64,000 nt of DNA from Pseudomonas piscis (GCF_009380155.1 NZ_WHUV01000006.1:124001-188000); one strand, 5' to 3'; positions 1 through 8,098 are shown, counted from the stretch's first letter. The notes: generated by a model from the letters alone, not told the origin. Translations and numbers: made by a program.

Positions 1-809
1 AGCCGACGCGCACCGAAAGTGGGCACAGGTTGTATTCCATGCACGATGTTGAGGCGGTGCGCGAGATCCTCGGCTGGATCGAGCGCGGCGTGGCGGTGAG
101 CAAGGTCGGGCGGATCATGGCCAAGAACCGCGCCGTCCAGACCCAGCTCAAGGCTTCGGCCGACGATGGCCAGCAGGATGAATACGCCCAGTGGCGCGAT
201 CAGTTGAAGCTGGCGGTCAATACCTTCGATGAAGAGCAGTTGGAGCGGATCTACGGCCAGGTGTTCTCCAGCTATGCCCTGCCGGTGGTGTTCCAGGACA
301 TCTTCCTGCCGTTCTGGAAGCAGCTGCTGCAGCAACGCGACACCTTCGGCCATACCAGCGAATGGCTGTTCCTGGATGCTTTCCTGCGCTCGCGAATCAG
401 CCAGCGCCTGTTGTTGCAGCGCACAGACTCGCAGCCGCTATTGCTCACCGCATTCAACCAGCAATGCCGTGAGCTGGAGCTGCTGGTGGCGGCGCTGCTG
501 CTGGGGCACGACCAGCTCGGCGTACAGGTGCTGGGGCCGGGAGTACCGCTGGAGGAATTGACCCTGGTCTGTGAAAAGCTCAAGCCCCAGGCCCTGGTGG
601 TGTTCTCCAACCATGCGCCGACGGCCGAGCTGCCCAAGCGTCTCAAGCGCCTGGCGCTGACCCTGGATTGCCCACTGATGCTGGCCGGGGATGCCGCGGA
701 CCTGGCCCAGGACAGCCTGGCGGAGTCGCCAGTGGCCTGCCTGGGTGGAGAGGGGCGGTTGATGCAGCAGCGCCTGCGGCAATTCCTCGGCGGGCACCTG
801 GATACCTGA
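1..809 (+). CDS. MerR-family regulator, LitR class II / PplR-like (5' end missing)
   Basis: The reading frame is open to the left edge, so the N-terminus is outside the window. The first visible residues (RTESGHRLYSMHDVEAV) are the wing of a MerR winged helix, followed by a helical stretch. The C-terminal ~130 residues have the alternating helix/strand pattern of a cobalamin-binding-like Rossmann domain (QVLGPGVPLEEL, ALVVFSNHAP), as in the CarH/LitR group. No clear DxHxxG cobalamin motif is present, which suits the class II LitR proteins described in Pseudomonas putida (PplR), which do not use B12. The nearby SB1-type LOV gene is the expected partner, because class II LitR is reported to respond to light through a short LOV protein. 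The class assignment is inference; the MerR call is firm. Confidence 0.75.
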   Translation, partial: PTRTESGHRLYSMHDVEAVREILGWIERGVAVSKVGRIMAKNRAVQTQLKASADDGQQDEYAQWRDQLKLAVNTFDEEQLERIYGQVFSSYALPVVFQDIFLPFWKQLLQQRDTFGHTSEWLFLDAFLRSRISQRLLLQRTDSQPLLLTAFNQQCRELELLVAALLLGHDQLGVQVLGPGVPLEELTLVCEKLKPQALVVFSNHAPTAELPKRLKRLALTLDCPLMLAGDAADLAQDSLAESPVACLGGEGRLMQQRLRQFLGGHLDT

Positions 810-826
810 CACCGCGCGCGGATGCC

Positions 827-1432
827 TCAGGCGTGCAGGGCGGGGTGGGAATGGCGGTGTTGCTGGAGGATGAATTGGCGCAGGCGCTCGGTTTCCTCGG
901 CATCGTCCTGCTCCAGGCGATAGGCGTAGAAACCCGCCTCGGTCTCGCGCTCGAAGTGCCCGCGCAGGGCGATCCGCTCATATCCCGAGGGGCTGAACCA
1001 CTGGGCGAACTGCCTGGGCGGCCGGGTCTTGTTGCGGACCTCCAGCAGCACCCCCTTGAACGACACTTCCCGCACCCACAGGCGCCCGGGCTGGCCCTTG
1101 GCATTCTCCAGGGCCACCGGTTCTTCCAGGCCCAGGCGCCATGGCCGCACCATGGGGCCGTCCTCGAAGATGCTCGGTACTCCCAGGCGCAGGTGCAAGG
1201 CGTGGAATTCGTCTTCGACCAGGTGCAGCGGGAAGGTCATCTGCTGATTGTCGAAATGCGCCTGGATGGTGACCTTCTCGTTGGCCGCCAGGCGTGTCAG
1301 CAAGTCACGGATCTGCGAGCCGCCGTTGACCAGCAGGCTGGATGTGGTGTCGCGCACATTAAGGTGCGGGTTGTGCTGGATGCTCCGGATGAAGTCCAGT
1401 TCATCCTGAGTGAGAAGGGCGTCGCGCTGCAT
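827..1432 (-). CDS. PilZ-like domain protein
   Basis: A 201-residue soluble protein with no signal peptide or membrane segment. The centre holds an RPWR stretch and, further on, REVSFKGVLLEV, which resembles the RxxxR and [D/N]xSxxG signatures of PilZ c-di-GMP-binding barrels but with Glu in place of Asp/Asn. The N-terminal half (residues 1-90) looks like the YcgR-type N-domain that precedes PilZ. It lies just downstream of the LOV gene on the same strand (about 50 bp gap), so the two may be co-transcribed. Since the PilZ motifs are degenerate, c-di-GMP binding is uncertain. It ends 17 bp from the convergent MerR gene. Confidence 0.55.
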   Translation of the reverse strand: MQRDALLTQDELDFIRSIQHNPHLNVRDTTSSLLVNGGSQIRDLLTRLAANEKVTIQAHFDNQQMTFPLHLVEDEFHALHLRLGVPSIFEDGPMVRPWRLGLEEPVALENAKGQPGRLWVREVSFKGVLLEVRNKTRPPRQFAQWFSPSGYERIALRGHFERETEAGFYAYRLEQDDAEETERLRQFILQQHRHSHPALHA

Positions 1433-1483
1433 GATGTTGCTCGGAAGGTGGAAGACAAGTCAGCGGGGATACCCCTACGACCA

Positions 1484-1957
1484 CTAAACCTGCGACTTAT
1501 TAGGGCCGTTGGTCGCCTTGAGGGCGGCCAGTTCAGCCCGGGCCTCGGCCAGTTGCTGCTCCACCTGCGAGAGGCGCTGCTGGGCCTTGACCTGTTCGGT
1601 GACGTCCTTTTGCACCCCGATGAAATAGTGCAGCCGGTCGCTGTCGTTGAATACCGGGGTGATCGACAGCTCGTTCCAGAAGTGGCTGCCGTCCTTGCGA
1701 TAGTTGCGCAGCACCTCGCGGCACGGCCGGCCCTCCTTCAGGGCCTGGCGGACCGCCTGCAAGCCTGGCTGGTCCCGATCGCCCGATTGCAGGAAACGGC
1801 AGTCCTGGTACAGCACTTCATCGGCGCTGTAGCCGGTCAGCCGCTCGAAGGCCGGATTCACATAGATCAGTATGGTGTCCTCGCCTTCCTGCTCGGCGAC
1901 CACAATCCCGTCGTTGGAGGCGTTGATCATCCGTTGCAGCAAGTGGGCGTTGATCAT
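1484..1957 (-). CDS. Short LOV-domain blue-light photoreceptor (SB1-LOV type)
   Basis: A 157-residue protein made of one LOV/PAS domain plus a C-terminal coiled coil (residues ~118-150, QRLSQVEQQLAEARAELAAL) and no effector domain. Residues 50-57 (YQDCRFLQ) hold Cys53, the cysteine that forms the flavin adduct; NYRKDGSHFWNELSITPV and YFIGVQKDVTEQ are the usual FMN-pocket strands. The sequence closely resembles PpSB1-LOV of P. putida, including the Cys at position 53. Such short LOV proteins dimerise through terminal helices and signal by protein contact. Next to a LitR-like MerR regulator, it is most likely that regulator's light-sensing partner. Confidence 0.93.
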   Translation of the reverse strand: MINAHLLQRMINASNDGIVVAEQEGEDTILIYVNPAFERLTGYSADEVLYQDCRFLQSGDRDQPGLQAVRQALKEGRPCREVLRNYRKDGSHFWNELSITPVFNDSDRLHYFIGVQKDVTEQVKAQQRLSQVEQQLAEARAELAALKATNGPNKSQV

Positions 1958-2111
1958 CCCGGAGTTCCGTCTTCGATCGGCAAGGGCTGGATTCTAAGGC
2001 ATGCTGGCATTGTGTCTACAGCTGCTTTGCAGCCTGAGGGCGAGCGAAGACGGGATTTTACTCCGTAGCTGTTAATATCCCAGGCTTTTAGTCAGCTTCA
2101 GGATCAGATTG

Positions 2112-2567
2112 ATGAAAGTCGCCATCCTTTCCGGCACGGTGTACGGCACGGCTGAAGAAGTCGCCCAGCATGCCGCCAAACTCCTCGACGCCGCGGGCTT
2201 CCAGGCCTGGCACAACCCCCGTGCGACCCTGGCCGATGTCCAGGCGTTCGCGCCAGAGGCGTTCCTGGCCGTGACCTCGACCACCGGCATGGGCGAGTTG
2301 CCGGACAGCCTGCTGCCGCTGTACTCGAGCATTCGCGATCAACTACCGGCCGCCTGGCGCGGTTTGCCCGGGGCGGTGATCGGCCTGGGTGACTCCAGCT
2401 ATGGCGATACCTTTTGCGGTGGCGGCGAGCAGATGCGCGAGCTGTTCGCCGAACTGGGCGTACGCGAGGTGCTGCCGATGCTGCGCCTGGACGCCAGCGA
2501 GACCGTGACCCCGGAAACCGACGCCGAGCCTTGGCTGGCGGAGCTGGTCAGCGCACTGCGGGGCTGA
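2112..2567 (+). CDS. Flavodoxin, MioC-like
   Basis: A 151-residue flavodoxin-fold protein. The N-terminal phosphate-binding loop (residues 6-12, SGTVYGT), the ST(T)GMGELPDS flavin loop and IGLGDSSYGDTFCGGG are the three FMN-contact regions of short-chain flavodoxins of the MioC/YqcA group. It would carry electrons on a non-covalently bound FMN; the partner enzyme is not shown by context. The ATG at 2112 is preferred over a TTG one codon earlier because it is preceded by AGGATC. The 3' end overlaps the end of the convergent LysR gene by 20 bp. Confidence 0.88.
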   Translation: MKVAILSGTVYGTAEEVAQHAAKLLDAAGFQAWHNPRATLADVQAFAPEAFLAVTSTTGMGELPDSLLPLYSSIRDQLPAAWRGLPGAVIGLGDSSYGDTFCGGGEQMRELFAELGVREVLPMLRLDASETVTPETDAEPWLAELVSALRG

Positions 2568-3444
2568 CTGGCTGTTCCCGTAGCAGCGCCAGCCAGGCCT
2601 GTGCGGCCTTGGACAGGTAGGCCCCTTCGCGCCAGATGAAGGCAATGTCCCAGCGCAGGTACTCCGGAGCCTTCAGGGTCAGGCGTACCACGCCCGGGCG
2701 TACCAGGGCCCGGGCCACCACGCTGGGCAGCAGCACCACGCCCTGGCCCGCCGCCACCAGCGCCGCGAGGAAGTCCGCCTGGCCGCTGCGCCCACCTTCC
2801 CTGGGAGTGAACCCCAGCTGCTGGCAGGCCTGGAGCAGGCGGTCGTTGAGCACGAAGCTGCGCTGGTACAGCAGGAACGGGGTATCGGCCAGCTCCTCCA
2901 GGCGCACCTTGGCATTCATCGCCAGCGGATGATCGGCGGGCAGCAGGGCATCCAGCGGCTCATCGCAGAACGGCTGGTAGGCGAAGGCCGGATCCTTGGG
3001 AGTCAGGCTGCCGCCCAGTTCCAGCTCGCCGCTGCGTACCGCCTGCTCGACGTTCAAGCTGCCGCCCTCGAGCAAATGCACCTGGATATTCGGATAGCGC
3101 CGCCGGTACTCGGCGAAGCGGCTGGCGAACAGCGTATCGCTGCCCAGCATCGGCAGGCCCAGGCGCAGCTCGCCCCGGGTCATGTGGCTCAGGTCGTCCA
3201 GTTCGCTGAGCAGTTCATTGCGCAGACGCAGCATGCCCTCGGCCCGTTGTAGCACCACGTTGCCAGCGGCGGTCAGGTGGATGTGCGAACCCTGGCGCTC
3301 CAGCAACGGCGTGCCCAGGCTCTGTTCCAGCTGGGCGACCTGCTTGCTCACCGCCGACTGGCTGATATGCAGGGTCTTGGCGGCCTGGGTGAAGCCGCCC
3401 TGGTGGATCACTTCGACGAAGCTGCGCAGTTGCTTGAAATCCAT
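2548..3444 (-). CDS. LysR-family regulator of the adjacent cidAB-like genes
   Basis: A 298-residue LysR-type regulator. The N-terminal winged helix-turn-helix is clear (MDFKQLRSFVEVIHQGGFTQ onward, then AAKTLHISQSAVSKQVAQLE), followed by a two-lobed effector domain. ATG 3444 fits the conserved MDFKQLR start; an in-frame codon 13 residues upstream lies too far into the promoter. It is divergent from the cidA/cidB pair with about 100 bp between start codons. A LysR regulator next to these genes matches the CidR arrangement of other bacteria, where acetate or pyruvate is sensed, so control of cidAB is likely. The effector is inferred. Confidence 0.85.
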   Translation of the reverse strand: MDFKQLRSFVEVIHQGGFTQAAKTLHISQSAVSKQVAQLEQSLGTPLLERQGSHIHLTAAGNVVLQRAEGMLRLRNELLSELDDLSHMTRGELRLGLPMLGSDTLFASRFAEYRRRYPNIQVHLLEGGSLNVEQAVRSGELELGGSLTPKDPAFAYQPFCDEPLDALLPADHPLAMNAKVRLEELADTPFLLYQRSFVLNDRLLQACQQLGFTPREGGRSGQADFLAALVAAGQGVVLLPSVVARALVRPGVVRLTLKAPEYLRWDIAFIWREGAYLSKAAQAWLALLREQPVSPAVR

Positions 3445-3542
3445 GGTGGTAATTCCAGTTTGGAATGGCTTCCAGTCTAACAATTCGCTTCGGTGATGAA
3501 GGGGCTTTTCATAAAATAGGTCCCCGAGAGGACCGAACCACC

Positions 3543-3929
3543 ATGAACATTCCCACCTTGAAACGCTTGGGCCGCCTGCTTTGCGAGCTGGCGGTGCTGC
3601 TGGCCATCTATTTTCTCGGCTGCCAACTGGCTACCTGGCTGCCCTGGCCGATTCCCGGCGGGGTCATCGGCCTGGCCATGCTGTTGCTGGCCTTTGCCCT
3701 GGGCTGGGTCAAGCCGGCAGCACTGCAATTGGGCGCTGGTCTCTTGATGGCCGAGATGCTGCTGTTCTTCATCCCGGCGCTGATGAGCCTGCTGGACTAC
3801 GGCGGCCTGCTGCGCCAGGACGGCTGGCGGATCCTGCTGGTGATCGGCGTCAGCACCCTGCTGGTGATGCTGGTGACCGCGCTGACCGTGGAACTGGTGT
3901 GTCGCTGGAGGATGCGCCATGAAGCTTGA
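3543..3929 (+). CDS. cidA: CidA/LrgA-family holin-like membrane protein
   Basis: A 128-residue protein with four hydrophobic segments (residues ~10-28, 31-49, 57-77, 88-112), matching the CidA/LrgA family. The core reads PIPGGVIGLAMLLLAFALGW, the family signature (PGxxxGhhhL). It is thought to act with the LrgB/CidB partner in export of pyruvate or acetate-type overflow metabolites, in murein hydrolase control, or both. ATG 3543 is chosen because the sequence before it (GAGAGGACCG) provides a ribosome site and the protein then begins in the usual way. The stop overlaps the start of the next gene by 11 bp, so translation is coupled. Whether it is CidA or LrgA cannot be told from sequence alone. 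Confidence 0.88.
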   Translation: MNIPTLKRLGRLLCELAVLLAIYFLGCQLATWLPWPIPGGVIGLAMLLLAFALGWVKPAALQLGAGLLMAEMLLFFIPALMSLLDYGGLLRQDGWRILLVIGVSTLLVMLVTALTVELVCRWRMRHEA

Positions 3930-4605
3930 GGCGATGCCGATGTTCTGGCTGGCGCTGACCCTCGGCGCCTATCTGTTCAGCCGCTGGATCTACCGGCGCA
4001 CCGGGCGCTACCTGTTGTCGCCGCTGATCCTGGTGCCGGCGCTGCTGCTGGCGGTCGCGGTGCCATTGCACACCGCCTACGCCGAATATGCCGCCAATAC
4101 CCACTGGCTGATGCTGGTGCTGGGCCCGGTGACCGTGGCCTTCGCCATTCCCATCTGGCAGCAGCGCCAGTTGCTGATGCGCCATTGGTCGGCACTGCTG
4201 CTGGGCATGCTGGCCGGTAGCGCGGCCTCCATCGGCAGCTCCTTCGGCCTGGCCCGGCTCTTGGCCCTGGACAGCTCGGTGACCCTGTCGCTGGTACCAC
4301 GCTCGATCACCACTCCGTTCGCCATGCCCCTGGCCCACGACCTGGGTGGCGTGCCTGAGCTGACGGCGGTATTCGTGATGTTCACCGGGGTCTTCGGCGC
4401 CATGCTCGGCGGCGTGCTATTGCGTTGGCTGCCCCTGCGCAGCGCCCTGGCCCGGGGTGCGCTGTTCGGGGTCGGCGCCCATGGCGCCGGGGTCAGCCGG
4501 GCCCACGAAGTCGGGGGCGAGGAAGGCTCGGTAGCGGGGCTGGTGATGGTGCTCACCGGGCTGTTGAACCTGTTCGCCGCGCCTTTGCTGGCGTCGTTGC
4601 TTTGA
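3919..4605 (+). CDS. cidB: CidB/LrgB-family membrane protein
   Basis: A 228-residue polytopic protein. The conserved LrgB features are visible: VPRSITTPFAMPLAHDLGG (residues ~115-134) and GALFGVGAHGAGVSRAHEVG near the C-terminus. It starts inside the end of cidA and is its obligate partner in this family. Expression probably depends on the divergent LysR gene. An 8-bp perfect inverted repeat follows the stop codon. Confidence 0.9.
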   Translation: MKLEAMPMFWLALTLGAYLFSRWIYRRTGRYLLSPLILVPALLLAVAVPLHTAYAEYAANTHWLMLVLGPVTVAFAIPIWQQRQLLMRHWSALLLGMLAGSAASIGSSFGLARLLALDSSVTLSLVPRSITTPFAMPLAHDLGGVPELTAVFVMFTGVFGAMLGGVLLRWLPLRSALARGALFGVGAHGAGVSRAHEVGGEEGSVAGLVMVLTGLLNLFAAPLLASLL

Positions 4606-4614
4606 CGTGAAGGC

Positions 4615-4638
4615 CCGGCGGCGCGGCTCGGCCGCCGG
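4615..4638. repeat. Hairpin after cidB
   Basis: CCGGCGGC (4615-4622) and GCCGCCGG (4631-4638) form a perfect 8-bp stem with an 8-nt loop just after the cidB stop. There is no T tract, so it is not a classical intrinsic terminator, but it could protect the mRNA end or slow polymerase. Confidence 0.4.
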
Positions 4639-4748
4639 CTGACCCGCTCGGCCATCAAGCTGGCTGCCAAGGCGACTCCGTGGTGCGCCAGGGGTGTCTA
4701 GACTCCGAGGGTCCTCCTTCCAATAAAAGCCAACATGAGGTCCCAGCC

Positions 4749-5531
4749 GTGAGCCTAGCCCCCGTTCAATCCACTGCGAGTGTCAAGGACCAGGTCAGCG
4801 CCCTGGAATGGCAAACCCGCCTGGACCTGGCCGCCTGTTATCGCCTGGTGGCGATGCATGGCTGGGATGACCTGATCTTCACCCACATCTCGGCCAAGGT
4901 GCCGGGCACCGACGAGTTCCTGATCAACCCGTTCGGCATGATGTTCCATGAGATCACCGCATCCAGCCTGGTGAAGGTCGACCAGGCCGGCAACAAGCTG
5001 ATGGACAGCCCCTACGAGATCAACCCGGCGGGCTACACCATCCACAGCGCGGTCCATGCGGTGCGCCACGATGTGCTTTGCGTGCTGCATACCCACACCG
5101 CGGCGGGCGTGGCGGTGTCGGCGCAGCGGCAGGGCGTGTTGCCCATCAGCCAGCAGTCGCTGTTCGTCCTTGCCAGCCTCGGCTACCACCCCTACGAGGG
5201 CGTGGCCCTGAACCCCGAGGAGAAGGCCCGGCTGCAGGCTGACCTGGGCGACAACAATTTCCTGATGCTGCACAACCACGGCCTGCTGACCTGTGGTGCG
5301 AGCATCGCCGACACTTTCCTGATGATGTTCATCTTCCAGCGTGCCTGTGAAATCCAGGTGCTGGCGCAGAACGGCGGTGCCGAGCTGATCGCCATTCCCG
5401 CGCCGGTGCTCAGCGGAGCCAAGGCGATGATCGCCGGGGTCACCCGCAGCGCCCAGGGCATGGGCGGGGTGTTGGCCTGGCCGGCCCTGCTGCGCAAGCT
5501 CGAGCAACTCGACCCGGGGTACAAAGCCTGA
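4749..5531 (+). CDS. Class II aldolase/adducin-domain protein
   Basis: A 260-residue soluble protein of the class II (zinc) aldolase/adducin fold. Metal-ligand histidines are seen in VLHTHTAAG (HxH pair) and MLHNHGLLTCG. The N-terminal AACYRLVAMHGWDDLIFTHI and FLINPFGMMFHEITASSL match the common form found in proteobacterial catabolic operons, in which the true substrate is seldom known. GTG 4749 is chosen because GAGG lies 8 bp upstream; longer in-frame starts have no ribosome site. It overlaps the next gene (TGATG), pointing to a three-gene operon with an alpha/beta hydrolase and an SDR. Confidence 0.85.
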   Translation: MSLAPVQSTASVKDQVSALEWQTRLDLAACYRLVAMHGWDDLIFTHISAKVPGTDEFLINPFGMMFHEITASSLVKVDQAGNKLMDSPYEINPAGYTIHSAVHAVRHDVLCVLHTHTAAGVAVSAQRQGVLPISQQSLFVLASLGYHPYEGVALNPEEKARLQADLGDNNFLMLHNHGLLTCGASIADTFLMMFIFQRACEIQVLAQNGGAELIAIPAPVLSGAKAMIAGVTRSAQGMGGVLAWPALLRKLEQLDPGYKA

Positions 5532-6433
5532 TGCCTCTCGCCGAGATTCCCCTGAGTGTCTGGCGCACCCATGGGCAGGACTTGCAGTTTCGCGGCCAGG
5601 CCGTTCGTTACTGGGTGGCCGGGCAGGGCGAGCCGCTGTTGCTGATCCATGGCTTTCCCACCGCCAGCTGGGACTGGCACTACCTGTGGCAACCCCTGGC
5701 GCGGCGCTACCAGGTGATCGCCTGCGACATGCTCGGCTTCGGTGATTCGGCCAAGCCCCTGGATCACGACTACAGCCTGCTGGAACAGGCGGACCTGCAG
5801 CAGGCGCTGTTGGCGCATCTGGGGATCGCGGGGCCGCTGCACGTGCTGGCCCATGACTATGGCGACAGCGTCGCCCAGGAACTGCTGGCCCGGCATTACG
5901 AGGAGCGCATCGAGATCGCCAGTTGCGTGTTCCTCAATGGCGGCCTGTTCCCGGAAACCCATCGTCCGGTGCTGAGCCAGAAACTGCTGCTCAGCCCATT
6001 GGGCTGGATGCTCGGGCGCGTGTTCAGTCGCGAGGGCCTGGCCAGGAACCTGCAGCAGGTGTTCGGTCCGCAGAGCCAGCCCAGCGAAACGGTGCTGGAC
6101 GACTTCTGGAGCCTGGTGCAGAGCAACCAGGGGCCGCGCATCCTGCACAAGTTGATCGGCTACATCCCGCAGCGGCGCCAGCAGCGCGAGCGCTGGGTCG
6201 CGGCCATGCAGCACGGCGAGGTGCCGCTGCGGGTGATCGATGGCGCCCAGGACCCGATCTCCGGGGCGCATATGGTCGAGCGCTATCGCCAACTGATCCC
6301 GCAGCCGGACACCGTGCTGCTGCCGGGCATCGGTCATTACCCGCAGATCGAGGCGCCGCGGGCGGTGCTCAAGCACTACCTGGCCTTTCGCGATGCACTA
6401 CAGGCTCCGGTCAGCCGCGCCGTAGGCTCCTGA
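5531..6433 (+). CDS. Alpha/beta hydrolase with Asp nucleophile (epoxide hydrolase / dehalogenase-like)
   Basis: A 300-residue alpha/beta hydrolase. HGFP (residues 40-43) is the oxyanion-hole motif. The nucleophile-elbow position is AHDYGDS with Asp109 in place of Ser, as in haloalkane dehalogenases and epoxide hydrolases. Asp241 (GAQDPIS) and His269 (IGHYP) complete a plausible triad. No signal peptide, so cytoplasmic. Its start overlaps the stop of the aldolase gene. Substrate unknown; the triad favours hydrolysis through a covalent ester intermediate on an epoxide or halide, but some proteins with this elbow act on other small molecules. Confidence 0.82.
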   Translation: MPLAEIPLSVWRTHGQDLQFRGQAVRYWVAGQGEPLLLIHGFPTASWDWHYLWQPLARRYQVIACDMLGFGDSAKPLDHDYSLLEQADLQQALLAHLGIAGPLHVLAHDYGDSVAQELLARHYEERIEIASCVFLNGGLFPETHRPVLSQKLLLSPLGWMLGRVFSREGLARNLQQVFGPQSQPSETVLDDFWSLVQSNQGPRILHKLIGYIPQRRQQRERWVAAMQHGEVPLRVIDGAQDPISGAHMVERYRQLIPQPDTVLLPGIGHYPQIEAPRAVLKHYLAFRDALQAPVSRAVGS

Positions 6434-6581
6434 ACCCTGCGGGGCACAGCCTCGCTGCGGCCCCGGCTCGACTATCCCGCTGTCTTATCGCGCACCATTC
6501 AGCTGCGGCCCTGTTCGTTGTAGGCCCCGGCCGGCTGGCCGACACTCGGATTCTTGTCCATTGGCCCTGCTGGAGTTCGGT

Positions 6582-7493
6582 ATGAGTGAGTCTGTGCGCT
6601 TGGAAGACAAAGTGGTGATCATCACCGGGGCCGGTGGTGGCCTGGGGCGCGCCCACGCCTTGTTGTTCGCCCGCCACGGCGCCAAGGTGCTGGTCAATGA
6701 CCTGGGTGGTTCGGCCCAGGGCGAGGGCGCCAGTGCCTCGGCGGCCGATCGGGTAGTCGCGCAGATCCGCGAGGCGGGCGGCATCGCCGAAGCCAACCAC
6801 GACTCGGTGACCGACGGCGAGAAGATCGTGCAGAACGCCCTGGATGTCTTCGGCCGGGTCGACGTGGTGGTCAACAACGCCGGAATCCTGCGGGACAAGA
6901 CCTTCCACAAGATGGACGACACCGACTGGGACCTGGTGTACCAGGTGCACGTCGAGGGGGCCTACAAGGTCACCCGCGCCGCCTGGCCGCACCTGCGCGA
7001 GCAGGCTTATGGGCGGGTGATCTTCACCGCCTCCACTTCGGGCATCTACGGCAACTTCGGCCAGTCCAACTACGGCATGGCCAAGCTGGGGTTATATGGC
7101 CTGACCCGGACCCTGGCGCTGGAAGGGCGCAAGAGCAATATCCTGGTCAACGCCATTGCCCCCACCGGCGGCACGCGGATGACCGAGGGCCTGATCCCGC
7201 CCCAGGTGTTCGAGCAGCTCAAGCCGGAACTGGTCAGCCCGCTGGTGGTGTACCTGGGCAGCGAGCAGTGCCAGGAAACCTCCGGCTTGTTCGAGGTCGG
7301 TGGCGGCTGGATCGGCAAGGTGCGCTGGGAGCGCAGCCTGGGCGCCGGCTTCGATCCGCGCCAGGGTTTCTCGCCGGAGGATGTCGCGGCCCATTGGCGA
7401 GAGATCTGCGATTTCGACGGCGCGGTCCATCCCAAGGACAACCTCGAGGCCCTCAAGGAGATGATGCAGAACCTGCAAAAGTACGCGATCTGA
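6582..7493 (+). CDS. Short-chain dehydrogenase, MFE-2 / 17beta-HSD4-like
   Basis: A 303-residue SDR. The cofactor loop is TGAGGGLGRAHAL, NNAG is present (VVNNAGILRD), and the catalytic Ser-Tyr-Lys set appears as STSGIYGNFGQSNYGMAK. The KVLVNDLGG segment (Asp after strand 2) indicates NAD preference. The RDKTFHKMDDTDWDLVYQVH stretch and the extra C-terminal 60 residues are typical of the (3R)-hydroxyacyl-CoA dehydrogenase domain of peroxisomal multifunctional enzyme type 2. A role in oxidising a hydroxyacyl-CoA or hydroxysteroid-like intermediate is likely. The gap after the hydrolase gene is 148 bp, so it may have its own promoter. Confidence 0.85.
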   Translation: MSESVRLEDKVVIITGAGGGLGRAHALLFARHGAKVLVNDLGGSAQGEGASASAADRVVAQIREAGGIAEANHDSVTDGEKIVQNALDVFGRVDVVVNNAGILRDKTFHKMDDTDWDLVYQVHVEGAYKVTRAAWPHLREQAYGRVIFTASTSGIYGNFGQSNYGMAKLGLYGLTRTLALEGRKSNILVNAIAPTGGTRMTEGLIPPQVFEQLKPELVSPLVVYLGSEQCQETSGLFEVGGGWIGKVRWERSLGAGFDPRQGFSPEDVAAHWREICDFDGAVHPKDNLEALKEMMQNLQKYAI

Positions 7494-7603
7494 TTGCGTC
7501 CGGCCGCCGCTTCGAACGCTTTCTCCCGGGCCATGTCCGAGCCCTGGAGCGGCGGCCGCAACTACCCTTCACGGGCGTCCTGCCCGGCCATTTTCCCAGG
7601 CAT

Positions 7604-7631
7604 AAAAAAGGCCGCTGCAAGAGCAGCGGCC
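7604..7631 (-). terminator. Intrinsic terminator for leftward transcription
   Basis: GGCCGCTGC (7610-7618), loop AAGA, GCAGCGGCC (7623-7631) form a perfect 9-bp GC stem. On the minus strand it is followed by six T (plus-strand A at 7604-7609). It therefore ends transcripts arriving from the right, supporting real leftward genes between 7.67 and 8.1 kb. Confidence 0.85.
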
Positions 7632-7669
7632 GAAGTAAGACGTTAGATCAAGGAGCTACAAAATCAACG

Positions 7670-7870
7670 TCAGTGAACCTGGGTGGGCGGCTTGGATCGA
7701 GTCGCTTCAAGCCTGCCGGAATCGGTTGCCGAGAAGCCCTGCACAGCACTTGTCTCGGTGGTGGAGCCAGGCTGTTTGCCGTGACTGCGAAAGAAGAATA
7801 AGCCCTGGCCGACCCCGGAAAAATAGCGATTCAGGACAAGGACTGTTACAGCCAGAGCAATAGTGTGCAT
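7670..7870 (-). CDS. Small membrane-anchored hypothetical protein
   Basis: A 66-residue ORF with a hydrophobic N-terminus (MHTIALAVTVLVLN) and a polar, Ser/Thr-rich tail (GKQPGSTTETSAVQ). AAGGCGAG lies 5-6 bp upstream of the ATG, and a strong terminator follows the stop by about 40 bp. These two signals, rather than homology, are the reason for calling it. No function can be assigned. Confidence 0.45.
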   Translation of the reverse strand: MHTIALAVTVLVLNRYFSGVGQGLFFFRSHGKQPGSTTETSAVQGFSATDSGRLEATRSKPPTQVH

Positions 7871-7885
7871 TGATGCTCGCCTTGG

Positions 7886-8098
7886 TTATGAGCCTTGTAT
7901 CGATGCCCGTGGACACTCTCGCGGTAGATCGACGAAGACCGCAGGCTGGTGGCCTTGGAGGGGCACCACGATGGTCGTGGCTATGTAATGGGGCACAGGG
8001 CGTGCGTGGGCTATCGCGACCAGTAGAGCCGGGCCCCAGTCGCCTTGCTCTCCGGCGCGTTGCACTAAGTGGCAGGCATTTGAAGCTGCACTTTCCAT
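7886..8098 (-). CDS. Small hypothetical protein
   Basis: A 70-residue ORF whose residue use is balanced rather than the Arg/Ala/Gly-rich pattern of a shadow frame (for example HYIATTIVVPLQGHQPAVFV). An AGCAGG lies about 7 bp before the ATG. It ends 15 bp before the next small leftward ORF, and both precede the same terminator, so they may form a two-gene transcript. Not recognised; could be a chance ORF. Confidence 0.35.
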   Translation of the reverse strand: MESAASNACHLVQRAGEQGDWGPALLVAIAHARPVPHYIATTIVVPLQGHQPAVFVDLPRECPRASIQGS

